Positions 10,761-22,023 are shown, counted from the stretch's first letter. The stretch is 64,000 nucleotides of DNA from Candidatus Enterovibrio altilux (GCF_002381345.1 NZ_CP020660.1:1302001-1366000); one strand, 5' to 3'. Made by a program: numbers and translations. The notes: generated by a model not told the origin, from the letters alone.

Positions 10761-12176
10761 TCAGACTCTTAGGAAATCCATTATACCTTCAGCGGCCTTT
10801 CTCCCATCATCAATGGCGGTAACAACCAAATCAGATCCTCGTACGGCATCACCGCCAGCAAAAATTTGATAATGGGAGGTCTGGTAAGCGAAGGGGCCTT
10901 TTTGGGGTGCTTTAATGTGGCCCCATTGATCTAGGTTAACGTTGAACTGTTCGAGCCATGTCATTTGATGTGGTTGAAAACCAAAAGCCATAATCACAGC
11001 ATCGGCTGGCAGTTCATGTTCGCTGCCTTCAATAGGTGTAGGATGGCAATATCCTGTATCATCCGGCTCTCCAAGTTGAGTTCTGACTACTTTGATGCAG
11101 TAGACATTACCGCGACAGTCGAGCTCAAGGCCTAAAGGTTGAACATTGAACATAAAATTAACACCTTCTTCTTTAGCATTTTGCACTTCACGGCGAGAAC
11201 CAGGCATGTGGGCTTCATCACGGCGATAGGCACACACTACACTTTTTGCGTTATGGCGAATTGAAGTGCGCGCGCAGTCCATAGCAGTATCACCGCCACC
11301 AAGCACGATAACTTGTTTTCCCTTCATGTCGATGTATTCTGGTACATTGCCTTTCAACGCCATCAGATTATAGGCATTAGCAATGAGAAACGGAAGAGCA
11401 TCGTAAACGCCTGAGGAATTTTCATTTTTTAGATCTGCTCGTATGGACTGGTAAGTGCCAACCCCTAGGAAGATTGCATCATAGTCTTTCAATAGGGTCA
11501 CCATACCTACATCCGTGCCAATCTCAGTGTTTAGTTGGAATTCAACACCCATGTCGGAAAATATGCGGTGACGGTTTCGCATGATGTTTTTTTCAAGCTT
11601 GAATGCGGGAATACCAAAAGTGAGTAAACCGCCTATTTCTGGATAGCGATCGAAGACAACAGGTTGTACGCCTTTTCGAACCAGGACATCTGCACAGGCG
11701 AGCCCTGCTGGGCCAGCTCCAATAATGGCTACTTTTTTACCGGTCAATTCCACTCCAGACATGTTTGGTTTCCAGCCCATTTCGAATGCTTTATCGGTAA
11801 TGTATTTTTCGATATTTCCAATGGTTACTGCACCAAAATCTTCGTTTAGCGTACACGCATTCTCGCACAATCGATCTTGTGGACACACACGCCCGCATAC
11901 CTCTGGCAAACTGTTGGTTTGGTGCGCAAGCTCAACGGCTTCAATGATACGGCCTTCATTAGCCAGCTTTAGCCATTGAGGAATGTAATTGTGGACTGGG
12001 CATTTCCATTCGCAGTAAGGGTTGCCACAATCCAAGCATCTATCAGATTGCGCAGAAGCTTGTTTGTTAGTAAAGGATTCATAGATTTCAAAAAACTGCG
12101 TTTTTCGAGCTTTGAGCTGCTTCTTTCTCGGATCGATGCGTTGTACATCTATAAATTGGTATACGTTTTGATTCAT
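10761..12176 (-). CDS. gltD: Glutamate synthase [NADPH] small subunit
   Basis: The 471-residue product passes electrons from NADPH through FAD and iron-sulfur clusters to GltB. The N-terminal cysteine clusters (CLDCGNPYCEWKCP, then CGRVCPQDRLCENAC) bind 4Fe-4S centres. The FAD motif is GAGPAGLAC (about residues 152-160) and the NADPH motif GGGDTAMDCART (about 293-304). The length matches E. coli GltD (472). It lies 11 bases downstream of gltB on the same strand, so they form an operon, in the order gltB-gltD. Confidence 0.97.
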   Translation of the reverse strand: MNQNVYQFIDVQRIDPRKKQLKARKTQFFEIYESFTNKQASAQSDRCLDCGNPYCEWKCPVHNYIPQWLKLANEGRIIEAVELAHQTNSLPEVCGRVCPQDRLCENACTLNEDFGAVTIGNIEKYITDKAFEMGWKPNMSGVELTGKKVAIIGAGPAGLACADVLVRKGVQPVVFDRYPEIGGLLTFGIPAFKLEKNIMRNRHRIFSDMGVEFQLNTEIGTDVGMVTLLKDYDAIFLGVGTYQSIRADLKNENSSGVYDALPFLIANAYNLMALKGNVPEYIDMKGKQVIVLGGGDTAMDCARTSIRHNAKSVVCAYRRDEAHMPGSRREVQNAKEEGVNFMFNVQPLGLELDCRGNVYCIKVVRTQLGEPDDTGYCHPTPIEGSEHELPADAVIMAFGFQPHQMTWLEQFNVNLDQWGHIKAPQKGPFAYQTSHYQIFAGGDAVRGSDLVVTAIDDGRKAAEGIMDFLRV

Positions 12177-12187
12177 AATATTCTTCG

Positions 12188-15100
12188 TTATTGTGCCTGA
12201 ATACGAAGTTCAGCTGCGCTTCGGCTTTGGTGATTGAGTAGAGAGTGAATGTCAGTTGCTTTTGGCTTAATTAGATAGAATCTATTGATCCATTGTGCAA
12301 AATCGGCAAGAATTTCCTGCGCACGGCTGGAACCCGTGAGCTTAAAATGTTGATCAATCATATCACGGAGATATTTTTGATGAGTTGTGAGCTCATTAAG
12401 CGAGAGTATTTCAACCAGTTCAGGATTAACGTGCCCCACAAAATCCCCTGTTTCGTTGAGTACATAGGCAAACCCCCCAGTCATACCGGCACCAAAGTTA
12501 ACACCAGTATGCCCCAAAATTGCCACAACACCGGCTGTCATGTATTCACAAGCATTATCACCTGTGCCTTCAACAACGGTTAATGTGCCAGAGTTACGCA
12601 CCGCAAAACGCTCACCTGCCATACCTGCTGCAAAGAGTTTTCCACCTGTTGCGCCATATAAGCAGGTATTACCAATAATGGTAGATTCATGAGAGTTAAA
12701 AGTGGATCCCACGGGAGGCTTAATGACAATTATACCGCCTGTCATACCTTTACCAACATAGTCATTAGCATCACCTATTAACGTGATATGTACTCCACCT
12801 GCATTCCATACACCCAAAGATTGTCCTGCAGTACCTTGTAGGTGAATATTGAGCGGTGTACTTGCCATACCTTGGTTGCCATATTGTTTAGCAATTTTTC
12901 CTGATAAATTGGCACCAATTGAACGGTCAGTATTTTTTACATTGAGATAAATGCTTGCTGGTTGTCGCTTTTCGATGGAATCAGTAAATGCCCTTAATAA
13001 GGCCTGATTCATCAGGGCCTTATCAAATGGTGGGTTCGGTTCACTGCAATATACGGTTTTATCTATACCTGACGTTGGTCTTACTAGAATACTACTCAAA
13101 TCTAGTTTAAGTTGCTTTGCAGTAAAGCCTTCAGTTACATCCAATAGATCTGTTCTGCCGATAAGGTCTGTTAGCTTTTCTATGCCAAGTTGAGCCATTA
13201 GTTCACGTACTTCTTCGCAAAGACCTTTAAAAAAATTAATTACTTGTTCCGGTAGACCTTTGAAGCACTTTCGACGTAAAATGTCGTTTTGGGTTGCAAC
13301 GCCCGTTGCACAGTTATTCAGGTGGCAAATACGTAGATATTTACAACCTAAAGCCACCATTGGTGCAGTACCAAAGCCAAAACTTTCTGCGCCCAGAATG
13401 CTGCCTTTAATGATGTCTAAACCTGTTTTCAAACCGCCATCCACTTGGAGTCTAATTCTGTGGCGAAGACCATTAGCAACTAAAGCCTGCTGGGTTTCAG
13501 CAAGGCCAAGTTCCCAAGGGCTTCCCGCATACTTTATTGATGTTAGTGGGCTTGCGCCTGTGCCGCCGTCACAACCTGAAATTGTAATGAGGTCTGCATA
13601 GGCTTTTGCTACGCCAACTGCGATTGTACCTACGCCTGACCCTGATGCCAGTTTGACTGAAATCAGAGCTTGCGGATTAACCTGTTTGAGATCAAAAATT
13701 AGCTGTGCTAAATCTTCAATCGAATAGATGTCATGGTGTGGCGGCGGTGAAACCAGTGTTACACCTTGTACTGAATAACGTAAACGTGCGATTTCTGCGG
13801 TAACTTTATGGCCTGGTAACTGACCACCTTCACCCGGTTTTGCACCTTGAGCCACCTTGATCTGCAACACATCAGCATTGGTCAGATAATGGGGTGTTAC
13901 TCCGAACCGACCTGAAGCAATTTGTTTGATACGAGAGTTGCGTTCGGAATTGAATCGGCAAGGATCTTCACTACCTTCACCGGAGTTGGAGTTACCGCCA
14001 AGGCGATTCATTGCTATTGCTAATGCTTGGTGCGCTTCAGGACTCAGTGCGCCAATAGACATGGCTGCAGAATCAAAGCGTTTAAACAACTCACTCGCCG
14101 GTTCAACTTTGTCCAGCTTAATCGGTCTGTCAATGAACTTTAAGCTCATTAAATCACGAAGCATGGAAGCAGGGCGATTATTGACTGTTGCAGCGTATGC
14201 TTTGTAATCCATGACATCGCCGGATTTGACCGCTAACTGTAGGTTATTGACAACGTCTGGGTTGTAGGCATGATATTCGCCGCCATGGATATACTTGAAC
14301 AATCCACCTGGTTCGAGAGGTTTGCGTTTATGCCATGCACTACGCGATAAGTTAACGAGATCTTGCTGGAAGTCATCAAAATCAGCACCCTGAATGCGGC
14401 TAACTACTCCTGTAAAGCATAGATCCACCACATTATTATTTAGGCCAATTGCTTCGAATAGCTGAGAGCAGCGGTATGAAGCGATAGTTGAAACACCCAT
14501 TTTAGACATGATTTTGAACAATCCTTTGTGAATGCCATTGCGAAAATTCAGCAGTGCATCCGCCGTTGGTTTTGCAATGACATTACTTTCAACCATTTTG
14601 CTAATTGATTCATAAGCAAGGTATGGGTAAACTGCAGTTGCACCAAAACCAAGTAAAACGGCAAATTGGTGAGGGTCACGAGCTGATGCGGTTTCAATCA
14701 CGATATTGGTATCACAACGTAAGTTAGCCGTAACCAATCGTTGTTGAACTGCACCTACCGCCATTGCAGCTGGAATAGGCAGTGTATTTTTTGCGATGCT
14801 TCGGTCTGATAGAATAATTAAAATAGTTCCGTCCTGAACAACGTGTTCAACCTGATTGCACATATCAAAAATAGCTTGTTTCAGGTCTGTTTTTTTTGGA
14901 TTGAAATTTATATCAATGATGTTGTTGCGATAGTATGCGTTATCCAATTCAAGTAACTGAACCATATCGGAATACAGTAAGATGGGGCTACTGAAAGCAA
15001 CACGGTGTGCATGATCCTCAGTTTCTGAGAACACGTTCTTTTCACGGCCAATGAAAGTCACCAATGACATCACATGGTTTTCACGTAAAGGATCAATGGG

Positions 15101-16654
15101 AGGATTCGTAACTTGAGCAAACTTTTGGCGGAAATAGTCAGCTATATTACGCGTTTTTGATGATAAAACAGCCATTGGCGTATCGTCACCCATTGAACCC
15201 GTGGCTTCTTGACCAATATCACTCAATACACGTAACACTTGATCAAGTTCTTCGCTAGAAACTCCGAAGAGCTTTTGATAAGTTTGCAGTTTATCATCAT
15301 CAATGCTACGTTGGCTCACTCGCTGGGCGGGAGCTATCTCCTCAAAAGGTATCAAGCGAAAAACATTTTTATCAAGCCATGCTTTGTAGGGGTGACGATT
15401 TTTTAAATCGTGGTCAATGTCGGTAGAGTGCAAAATTTTTCCTTCGAAGGTGTCAATGACAAGCAATTCACCTGGGCCAACACGCCCTTTTTTAGTCACT
15501 TCATCAGGGGCGTAATTCCATATACCAACTTCAGATGCCAAGGTGATTAATTTATCTTTTGTCATAACATAGCGGGCAGGGCGCAAACCATTCCGGTCAA
15601 GGGTACATGCAGCATAGCGCCCGTCTGACATGACGATGCCGGCAGGACCATCCCACGGCTCCATGTGCATCGAGTTGAAATCATAAAAGGCTCGAAGATC
15701 ATCATCCATATCTGGATGATTTTGCCATGCTGGCGGAATTAGCATGCGTATCGCGCGGAATAAATCCATGCCTCCGGCGAGGAATACTTCCAACATGTTA
15801 TCGAGGCTCGAGCTATCAGAGCCGGTCTCATTTACAAAAGGAGAGGCTTCAGAAAGATCAGGTAATAATGGCGATTTAAATTTGTAAGCTCGTGCGCGCG
15901 CCCATTGACGGTTACCTTCTATGGTATTGATTTCGCCATTGTGTGCGAGATAACGGAATGGTTGTGCAAGTTGCCATCTGGGCATGGTATTTGTTGCGAA
16001 CCGTTGGTGAAATAGACAGATAGATGATTCAAGACGAAGATCGGCAAGATCTAAGTAAAATTTTGGAAGATTTGCTGGCATACACAAACCTTTATAGACG
16101 ATCGTACGGGTAGAAAGGCTTGCGACATAAAAGTCTTTATCGTCGTAAAGTATTTTTTCAGCGTGGCGTCGCGCAATATATAAACGGCGTTCTAAATCTC
16201 TAGCTCGCCATCCTGCGGGACCATTTATGAAGACCTGTTCAATGTTTGGTGCTGAGCTTAATGCGATTTTACCTAGTATGTCTAAATTTATTGGTACTTT
16301 ACGCCAACCAACAATAGATAAGGTTTCAGCTTCTATCTCGCGTGTAAACACTTCCTTTGCATGCTGTGCTTTTTTAAGGTTATTGCTTAAAAAAAACATC
16401 CCAACACTGTAGAGCTTACTAAGTGTCCAATGGTTCTCTTTGGCAATAATGCGAAAGAACGTGTCAGGTTTTTGGAGTAATAAACCACAGCCATCACCGG
16501 TTTTACCGTCAGCATTTATTGCGCCGCGGTGAGTCATCCGGGTCAGTGCAAAAATAGCGGTTTGCACAAGCTTGTGGCTTGATTCACCTTTAGTATGAGC
16601 TATGAGACCAAAGCCACAGTTGCTTTTTTCCAGCATTGGATCATACAGCGACAT
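12188..16654 (-). CDS. gltB: Glutamate synthase [NADPH] large subunit
   Basis: The 1488-residue product makes two glutamates from glutamine and 2-oxoglutarate. The class II amidotransferase nucleophile is Cys13 (NCGFGLIAH), so only a 12-residue propeptide would be removed, shorter than the 42 of E. coli. The FMN-binding synthase domain follows in the second half (GGNSNSGEGSEDP, SGCDGGTGASP), then the 3Fe-4S cysteines in CKYLRICHLNNC (about residues 1103-1114) and a C-terminal beta-helix domain. All regions are present and in frame across 4.4 kb, in strong contrast to the decayed spacers nearby. Confidence 0.97.
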   Translation of the reverse strand: MSLYDPMLEKSNCGFGLIAHTKGESSHKLVQTAIFALTRMTHRGAINADGKTGDGCGLLLQKPDTFFRIIAKENHWTLSKLYSVGMFFLSNNLKKAQHAKEVFTREIEAETLSIVGWRKVPINLDILGKIALSSAPNIEQVFINGPAGWRARDLERRLYIARRHAEKILYDDKDFYVASLSTRTIVYKGLCMPANLPKFYLDLADLRLESSICLFHQRFATNTMPRWQLAQPFRYLAHNGEINTIEGNRQWARARAYKFKSPLLPDLSEASPFVNETGSDSSSLDNMLEVFLAGGMDLFRAIRMLIPPAWQNHPDMDDDLRAFYDFNSMHMEPWDGPAGIVMSDGRYAACTLDRNGLRPARYVMTKDKLITLASEVGIWNYAPDEVTKKGRVGPGELLVIDTFEGKILHSTDIDHDLKNRHPYKAWLDKNVFRLIPFEEIAPAQRVSQRSIDDDKLQTYQKLFGVSSEELDQVLRVLSDIGQEATGSMGDDTPMAVLSSKTRNIADYFRQKFAQVTNPPIDPLRENHVMSLVTFIGREKNVFSETEDHAHRVAFSSPILLYSDMVQLLELDNAYYRNNIIDINFNPKKTDLKQAIFDMCNQVEHVVQDGTILIILSDRSIAKNTLPIPAAMAVGAVQQRLVTANLRCDTNIVIETASARDPHQFAVLLGFGATAVYPYLAYESISKMVESNVIAKPTADALLNFRNGIHKGLFKIMSKMGVSTIASYRCSQLFEAIGLNNNVVDLCFTGVVSRIQGADFDDFQQDLVNLSRSAWHKRKPLEPGGLFKYIHGGEYHAYNPDVVNNLQLAVKSGDVMDYKAYAATVNNRPASMLRDLMSLKFIDRPIKLDKVEPASELFKRFDSAAMSIGALSPEAHQALAIAMNRLGGNSNSGEGSEDPCRFNSERNSRIKQIASGRFGVTPHYLTNADVLQIKVAQGAKPGEGGQLPGHKVTAEIARLRYSVQGVTLVSPPPHHDIYSIEDLAQLIFDLKQVNPQALISVKLASGSGVGTIAVGVAKAYADLITISGCDGGTGASPLTSIKYAGSPWELGLAETQQALVANGLRHRIRLQVDGGLKTGLDIIKGSILGAESFGFGTAPMVALGCKYLRICHLNNCATGVATQNDILRRKCFKGLPEQVINFFKGLCEEVRELMAQLGIEKLTDLIGRTDLLDVTEGFTAKQLKLDLSSILVRPTSGIDKTVYCSEPNPPFDKALMNQALLRAFTDSIEKRQPASIYLNVKNTDRSIGANLSGKIAKQYGNQGMASTPLNIHLQGTAGQSLGVWNAGGVHITLIGDANDYVGKGMTGGIIVIKPPVGSTFNSHESTIIGNTCLYGATGGKLFAAGMAGERFAVRNSGTLTVVEGTGDNACEYMTAGVVAILGHTGVNFGAGMTGGFAYVLNETGDFVGHVNPELVEILSLNELTTHQKYLRDMIDQHFKLTGSSRAQEILADFAQWINRFYLIKPKATDIHSLLNHQSRSAAELRIQAQ

Positions 16655-16814
16655 TGTAATTCTTCCTTGCGACTGTTCGAGCAGTGATTGTAGTTCTTGA
16701 ATGTCTTCCTTCCGTCATCTGCTAAATAAAATGGAACTTAGCATTCTTCATTCTAGCCTAGTACGTTAGCGATTAATTATCATTAGGTTAAATTTTTTTA
16801 TTTATATTAAAATT
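16655..16814 (-). other. gltB upstream region
   Basis: About 160 bases of unique sequence precede gltB on the reverse strand, with a GGAAG ribosome-binding site just before the ATG. I see no convincing -35/-10 pair or operator. Beyond it begins IS debris, so any upstream control region longer than this has been lost. Confidence 0.4.
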
Positions 16815-17467
16815 GGCTTCGTTTCCTAATTTGAGCTCAGATAGTAAGTGGCTTTGTTTTTAGGCAATGAAACTAAATGCTCAATTTACGCTCTAAACAG
16901 CTAGGTTCATTTAAATACTCAGATATATGCATAAACTTGCTACACTACAATTAACTGCAAGCAGTATAATCAAGCTGCAATCAATCGTGGCTCACTAACA
17001 TTGTGAATTTATGAAAAAAGTCATTTCACTATGGACTCAAATTAAGCAGGGTAATTATAGGAGACTTCGTTTATTTAGTGACGTAACCATTGCAATGCTA
17101 TCATGATTAAACGCGTATTTTCAATACTATTGAGCGGTTTGCAAGGATTCATTAATTTTGCTTTTTAAATCTTTTCAACAGCTGTTATTACGCCCTCACT
17201 AGCTATGCATTAGCAAGCGAGCCAACATGGTTAACGTCGCGTTCAAAACGAAGACTAAAGGAAGCATCCAATACTTGTTTATTGATGCTATGGGGCTAAA
17301 AGCCTATGATGACAGCGAATAGTAAGTAAAAGATCATGGCATTAATGGAAAACATAAAGTTTAGCGTAAGCTACATATAGTGGTATTTAAAATGCGTATA
17401 AAATTATTGCAGTTGAGTTAAGTGTATAAGATATGCCGAATTATTCCAATCATTTCACCTGAAAGGA
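16815..17467 (+). mobile_element. IS5-family remnant, composite junction and truncated forward copy
   Basis: Bases 16815-16849 are an outer end in reverse orientation, cut down to about 35 bases. A forward copy begins at 16850 (GGCTTTGTTTTTAGGCAATG) and runs about 620 bases to near 17467, where the next reverse copy starts. The forward copy lacks its last 40 percent. The transposase reading is full of stops. Confidence 0.82.
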
Positions 17468-18502
17468 GGATTTTGTTTCTGAACTCTAGTTCAGATAGCC
17501 AATCCTATCATGATTAATCATTAAGTGATAATTTTTGTTTTAGGTATAATTAGCCCGATTAGCTTATTTAATACTTTTATTATGCGCAAATTTAACTAAC
17601 CTGATCATTGTGATCTCTTAAGCTCAATTTTCCTCCTAGTAATTTTTTAACTTGAACTATTGCTGCCTTTGATAGGGAACGTTTCTGGTAACTATACTTC
17701 GTTTTTTAATGCTGATTGGGACCGTATAACTTCTGGTAACTAACCGCTAAATTGCGCGGATAACCTCGTCCTAAAAAGTTGCTTTTTTGGGTGGGATGAG
17801 TGGAATAGCTCGTTTAATGCGAGCGGTTCCTTAATATTCTTTGGTGTTGTAAGCACCATCGGCTCATATTGCACTGATTTTTCAACAGGTTTGTTTGAGC
17901 AAGTTAGGTAGCACTTCATCGTCCGTCAAATGTGATGCACTTAACTCAGCAGCAATGATTTCACGCATATTTATATCTACCGCTAAATGTAACTTGCGCC
18001 AGACTCACTGTTTTCCATCAGTACTATGCTGTTCAATTTTTTCACTATAGACTGTGAACCCAGTAAAATCAATGGCTAAGTACGGAATAGTTCTTTTATT
18101 CTTTTTCTTGAACGTGACGTTAACCGTTTTGGCTCGCTTGCTAATGCATGAATAGTGAGGGTATGACAATGGCAGTTGAGCAAAGTTGAAAATAAAATTA
18201 AGGAGTTTTTGCAGACCTTACAATGGCATTGAAAATACGCATTTAACCATGAGGACTGTCGTAATGAATAAGTCGCTAAATAAACTAAGTCTTTCATGAT
18301 TGCCATGCTTTATTTGACTCCATAGCTGAATAGCTTTTTCATCCATCCAGAATGTTAGCTAGCCACCATTGATTAAAGCTTGATTATACTGTTTCCAGTT
18401 AGTTATTTTGTGGCGAAGATTCTTCATAGACCTGAATATTTGAGTGAGCCTAATTGTTTAGAGTATTGACTGAAAATTTAGTTTCTTGATTTAAGCAAAG
18501 AC
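17468..18502 (-). mobile_element. IS5-family element, reverse, whose end forms the 3' end of metL
   Basis: A reverse copy close to full length (about 1035 bases) starts at 17468 (GGATTTTGTTTCTGAACTC). It ends near 18502 with the transposase-5' terminal repeat in degraded form (TTGATTTAAGCAAAGAC). Those last 25 bases are read as metL codons. This is the one clear case here where the transposase 5' end, not the 3' end, faces a host gene's 3' end. Confidence 0.87.
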
Positions 18503-20931
18503 GCAATTTGGTTCACATCTAATAATAGGGTACCTGCAGTGGCGTTCTTATTAGCATCAGGTCCTCGAATAACCAATGGGTTTGCTTTGCACCAGTTACT
18601 TTCAATAACCAGAATATTGTCATATGGTAATGAATATGCTAACGGATGCTCCTTAGAAAGCATCTCTAAGCCTACACGTCCTTTACCATCTCTTGTTAAT
18701 CTGGCGACATAGCGTAATACTCCATGTTCTTTCTTATTCTCTCTTAGCCACTCGTCAAGTATTTCATCAAGCTTAGAGCTTTGTTCAAAGAAAGTATCAA
18801 GTGATAGTGACATCAATACCTCTGGAACGAGCGACTGCACACAAATATGTTTGGGTTCCAATGTAAGTCCAAATTTTTGTGCAAGAATCACAAGCTGATG
18901 CATCACATCTGTGCCATTAAGAGCTTCACGTGGGTCAGATTCTGTTAATCCTTGTTGCCATGCTCGTTCAAGTAAGACACTAAACCTAATGTCACCGTTA
19001 TATTGCTGAAATAAGCGAGACAAAGTGCTAGAAAAAATGCCTGATAATGCTAGAATGTGATCGTCACTTTCGCGCAGATGATGTACGGTGGTATTCACAG
19101 GTAACTCAGTGTCTACTGTGGCATTATACAACCAGTAGCGGCTCATCTTGGCAAATGCATCTTGGATAGCTCCGTAATCTGAACTGCTGGCAGATCTTGC
19201 TACCTTATTCGCTGACACTAAGTGAAATCCATGTTTCGCAAAATCAAAGTATTGTTTTGCCATGGGCGCGCTTGTAGTGACATCTAATACGATAACATCA
19301 TTGTACGGGTGATTAAGTAACCGATAAATCCATTCTGCACCTCTATAAATAATTGAATGCTTGAGGAATTCATCCATGGCTGTTTTGGGGTCAATACCAT
19401 TAAAATCTAACCATTGATTATCACTGTCTAATACTGAAATCAGCTCAAAATTCATACTATGGCATTTTTCCATCGCATCTTTTTGCTCAGCAAATAAACT
19501 CAACCAGTGGCACCCAATATTTCCTTTACCTAGCAGAACCAGACCAATACGGCGCTGTACCTGAAACAAAGCTCGGTGAATACCTGCCACAAGTACGTTC
19601 GTATCTGCTGTGCGCAGCAATGCCGCAATGCTTAAGCCATCTTTTGACTCACAAATAAATTCAATAGGTTGCTGACGAAGTTGCTGGTCAAAACCATGAC
19701 AATGTTTAGAATTTCCTGTGACACCAGCGCCCACAGCAGCAATAAGACAATATCCCTTTCGTAAATGCATCTCGGCTGGAATACCTGTATTTTGCAGTTG
19801 TTCCAACACACTATTTACGATTTCAGCGGTATAGGCCAATTGAATACAATGTTGCTCTTTACTTGATGATGTTGCCAATGGCTGAAGTTGATTACGTGTT
19901 AATAGACGCTCAATATCTAAATATACCGTATTAAAATCATGTGAACGAGGAATGTCTAATTGTAATATACATACATCATTAAGTGAGGTAATGATTTTTG
20001 CGCCACAGCCAGCAGTAAGCACACGTTCAATACGCGTTGAACCTGATTCTGCATCGTAACTACAACGCAAATTAAGATTAATGCAACTTTGGGCGACAGG
20101 TTGTAACGTTCTTGTGTGCAGCACTGGCGCAGCCAGACGTGCAAGTTCTGTTGCTTCATCAAGGCGAAGTAGTGGAAGTAAGCAAGCATCGCTCACGATA
20201 CGAGGATCTGCACTATACACGCCCGCAACATCACTCCAAATGGTTACGCAATTTACTTCTGCTAACGCGGCAATAACGGTGGCCGAATAATCTGATCCAT
20301 TGCGCCCAAGCAATACTGTTTCTCCAACATGGTTCTGAGCCATAAAACCGGTGATCACAATGCGACAATGCTTATGCTGAATTAACTGCTCATTTAACAA
20401 TGGCCACGAGCTCTCATGATCAACTTCAGGTTGCACTGCGCGCTCTGCGCGTAAAAATGAACGAGAATCTATTATAATTGCGGGTAAATCCATCTGGATG
20501 AGTAGTGCAGACAAAAGGCGCGCAGACCATACTTCGCCAAAACCTTGTGCCCAAGCATATTCGGCATCTGTGAATCCTGCTTCGGCTGCTAGCGCTAGCG
20601 CACTAAAATCTTGATACAGTGCATCCACCAGCGCCTGTTTTTTTTCGCCAGCAATGAGGTTTTCAATTAAGTCTTGCTGGTATTTACGCAGGCCCTGAAT
20701 ACTATCATTCGCCAAGCAACTGTCTTCGTTGAACAACATTAACCATTCAATTAAGGCATTAGTGGTTTTACCTGCTGCAGAGACTACTACTAAATCGTTT
20801 TCTCCACCGTATTGCTTAAGAATATGAGCAACGCGCCGAAAACAAGCAGGATCGGCAAGGCTACTACCACCAAATTTATGTAACTGGCGGGACAGCGAAT
20901 GCTGTGGAGATGCAATTTCTACCGCGCTCAT
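18478..20931 (-). CDS. metL: Bifunctional aspartokinase / homoserine dehydrogenase II
   Basis: The 817-residue product does the first and third steps from aspartate toward lysine, threonine and methionine. The aspartokinase domain starts with KFGGSSLAD (about residues 18-26), ACT-like segments occupy about 310-450, and the homoserine dehydrogenase domain has the nucleotide motif GKGNIG (about 470). Resemblance in order and context is to MetL (metJ-metB-metL). I take the ATG at 20931, which overlaps the metB stop as TGATG; a GTG one codon earlier is possible. The final residues LLKSRN and the TAA lie in the adjoining IS end, so the natural C-terminus has been replaced. Confidence 0.94.
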   Translation of the reverse strand: MSAVEIASPQHSLSRQLHKFGGSSLADPACFRRVAHILKQYGGENDLVVVSAAGKTTNALIEWLMLFNEDSCLANDSIQGLRKYQQDLIENLIAGEKKQALVDALYQDFSALALAAEAGFTDAEYAWAQGFGEVWSARLLSALLIQMDLPAIIIDSRSFLRAERAVQPEVDHESSWPLLNEQLIQHKHCRIVITGFMAQNHVGETVLLGRNGSDYSATVIAALAEVNCVTIWSDVAGVYSADPRIVSDACLLPLLRLDEATELARLAAPVLHTRTLQPVAQSCINLNLRCSYDAESGSTRIERVLTAGCGAKIITSLNDVCILQLDIPRSHDFNTVYLDIERLLTRNQLQPLATSSSKEQHCIQLAYTAEIVNSVLEQLQNTGIPAEMHLRKGYCLIAAVGAGVTGNSKHCHGFDQQLRQQPIEFICESKDGLSIAALLRTADTNVLVAGIHRALFQVQRRIGLVLLGKGNIGCHWLSLFAEQKDAMEKCHSMNFELISVLDSDNQWLDFNGIDPKTAMDEFLKHSIIYRGAEWIYRLLNHPYNDVIVLDVTTSAPMAKQYFDFAKHGFHLVSANKVARSASSSDYGAIQDAFAKMSRYWLYNATVDTELPVNTTVHHLRESDDHILALSGIFSSTLSRLFQQYNGDIRFSVLLERAWQQGLTESDPREALNGTDVMHQLVILAQKFGLTLEPKHICVQSLVPEVLMSLSLDTFFEQSSKLDEILDEWLRENKKEHGVLRYVARLTRDGKGRVGLEMLSKEHPLAYSLPYDNILVIESNWCKANPLVIRGPDANKNATAGTLLLDVNQIASLLKSRN

Positions 20932-22023
20932 CACAGACTCTCTCTTACTGTGTCAAATGCATGTGCCAGATTAGCGACCAAGTCGTTATGATCCTCTAAA
21001 TCAATAGATAAGTGTAATAGGGTCTCGGCAATACTAACCTTCGCTTGTGTTTCATTAGGCATGTATTGGTGCATTATCGAATCAGGATGAGTCACCTAAC
21101 TTGTACGCCATTTCGGGCGGAACTTCATATGCCATCAAAACCTGCTGGCTGCTTTTTTGCAAATTTATAATCATGATTATTTGGTAGCGTCGAATGGTAT
21201 ATAATCAGTATCAAGGCTTTACTTCTTAGATGCGCCAATACTATGGCACTATTTGCTTCATGTTGACACATTCTAGCATTTAGTGCTCGCAATCCACGCG
21301 GCGTTAGATAGTTATCGAAGGCACTACCGGTGGTACCTATAAGATTACTCCGTCATATACAGTCATTAGACAAAGCTTGGTCTTTTGCGACCACCACACC
21401 ATTAGTGGCATCGGAATGTCCGTCGATGAATATTGTAGTGAAGTGCATCACAAAATCTGCGCTTAAATGCAGCGGTTTCTGCATAAAAGAAAACAGAAAA
21501 GTATTATTCATGCTTATCCAAGCATCTATATTATGTACTGTTTTAAAGACATATATGATATTATTGGCATGCAAAAGTGGATTTAATTGTGTTTCAATCC
21601 AGAATAACCTCAAATTTTTTGCAAAAATAGCCGTTAACATTTTTTCATCAAATTAATTAATAAACGCAAACTGCAAAATATTTTTTCTTTACTCGTGAAG
21701 CAAACAAGCAGTATGTACCGTTATGATAATTATATCTTGCAAAAATTAAATCATAAGGACTGAGCAATGAAAGTACTAAGTTTATGGTTGACCTGCCGTA
21801 ATTTGTCACTACAGGATTAGCTAGGTTTCTAGATCATGTCATAGTGTGTCCAGTTTGTTTGTGTTGGGTTGTTGTCATGTGTATAGTCATAGGTAAGCAC
21901 TTCATCAAATTCAGGGAATTCATAGTTAGTGGAGGGATGAATGGCAGGCACTACGGCCTGGTGTTGTGAGTTTCTGGTGATATCAGCGCGTACAGCTATG
22001 GTAGTTGATTTTTTGTCGTTCAT
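20931..22023 (-). pseudogene. metB: metB, cystathionine gamma-synthase, decayed
   Basis: On the reverse strand the start (22023) reads STTIAVRADITRNSQHQ and VVPAIHPSTNYEFPEFDE, the N-terminus of MetB. Later pieces read FIDGHSDATNGVVVAKDQ (E. coli YLNGHSDVVAGVVIAKDP), GTTGSAFDNYLTPRGLRAL and, at the C-terminus, ETLLHLSIDLEDHNDLVANL. The pieces are in different frames with stops between them, and the middle of the PLP domain is missing. MetB forms cystathionine from succinylhomoserine in methionine synthesis. The stop overlaps the metL start, preserving the metBL operon layout. Methionine synthesis by this route is lost. Confidence 0.93.

Noticed and set aside
21353-21640. Novel 95-codon gene on the reverse strand
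   Set aside because: It contains a GHSDATNGVVVAKD stretch that is cystathionine gamma-synthase sequence; it is a piece of the metB pseudogene.
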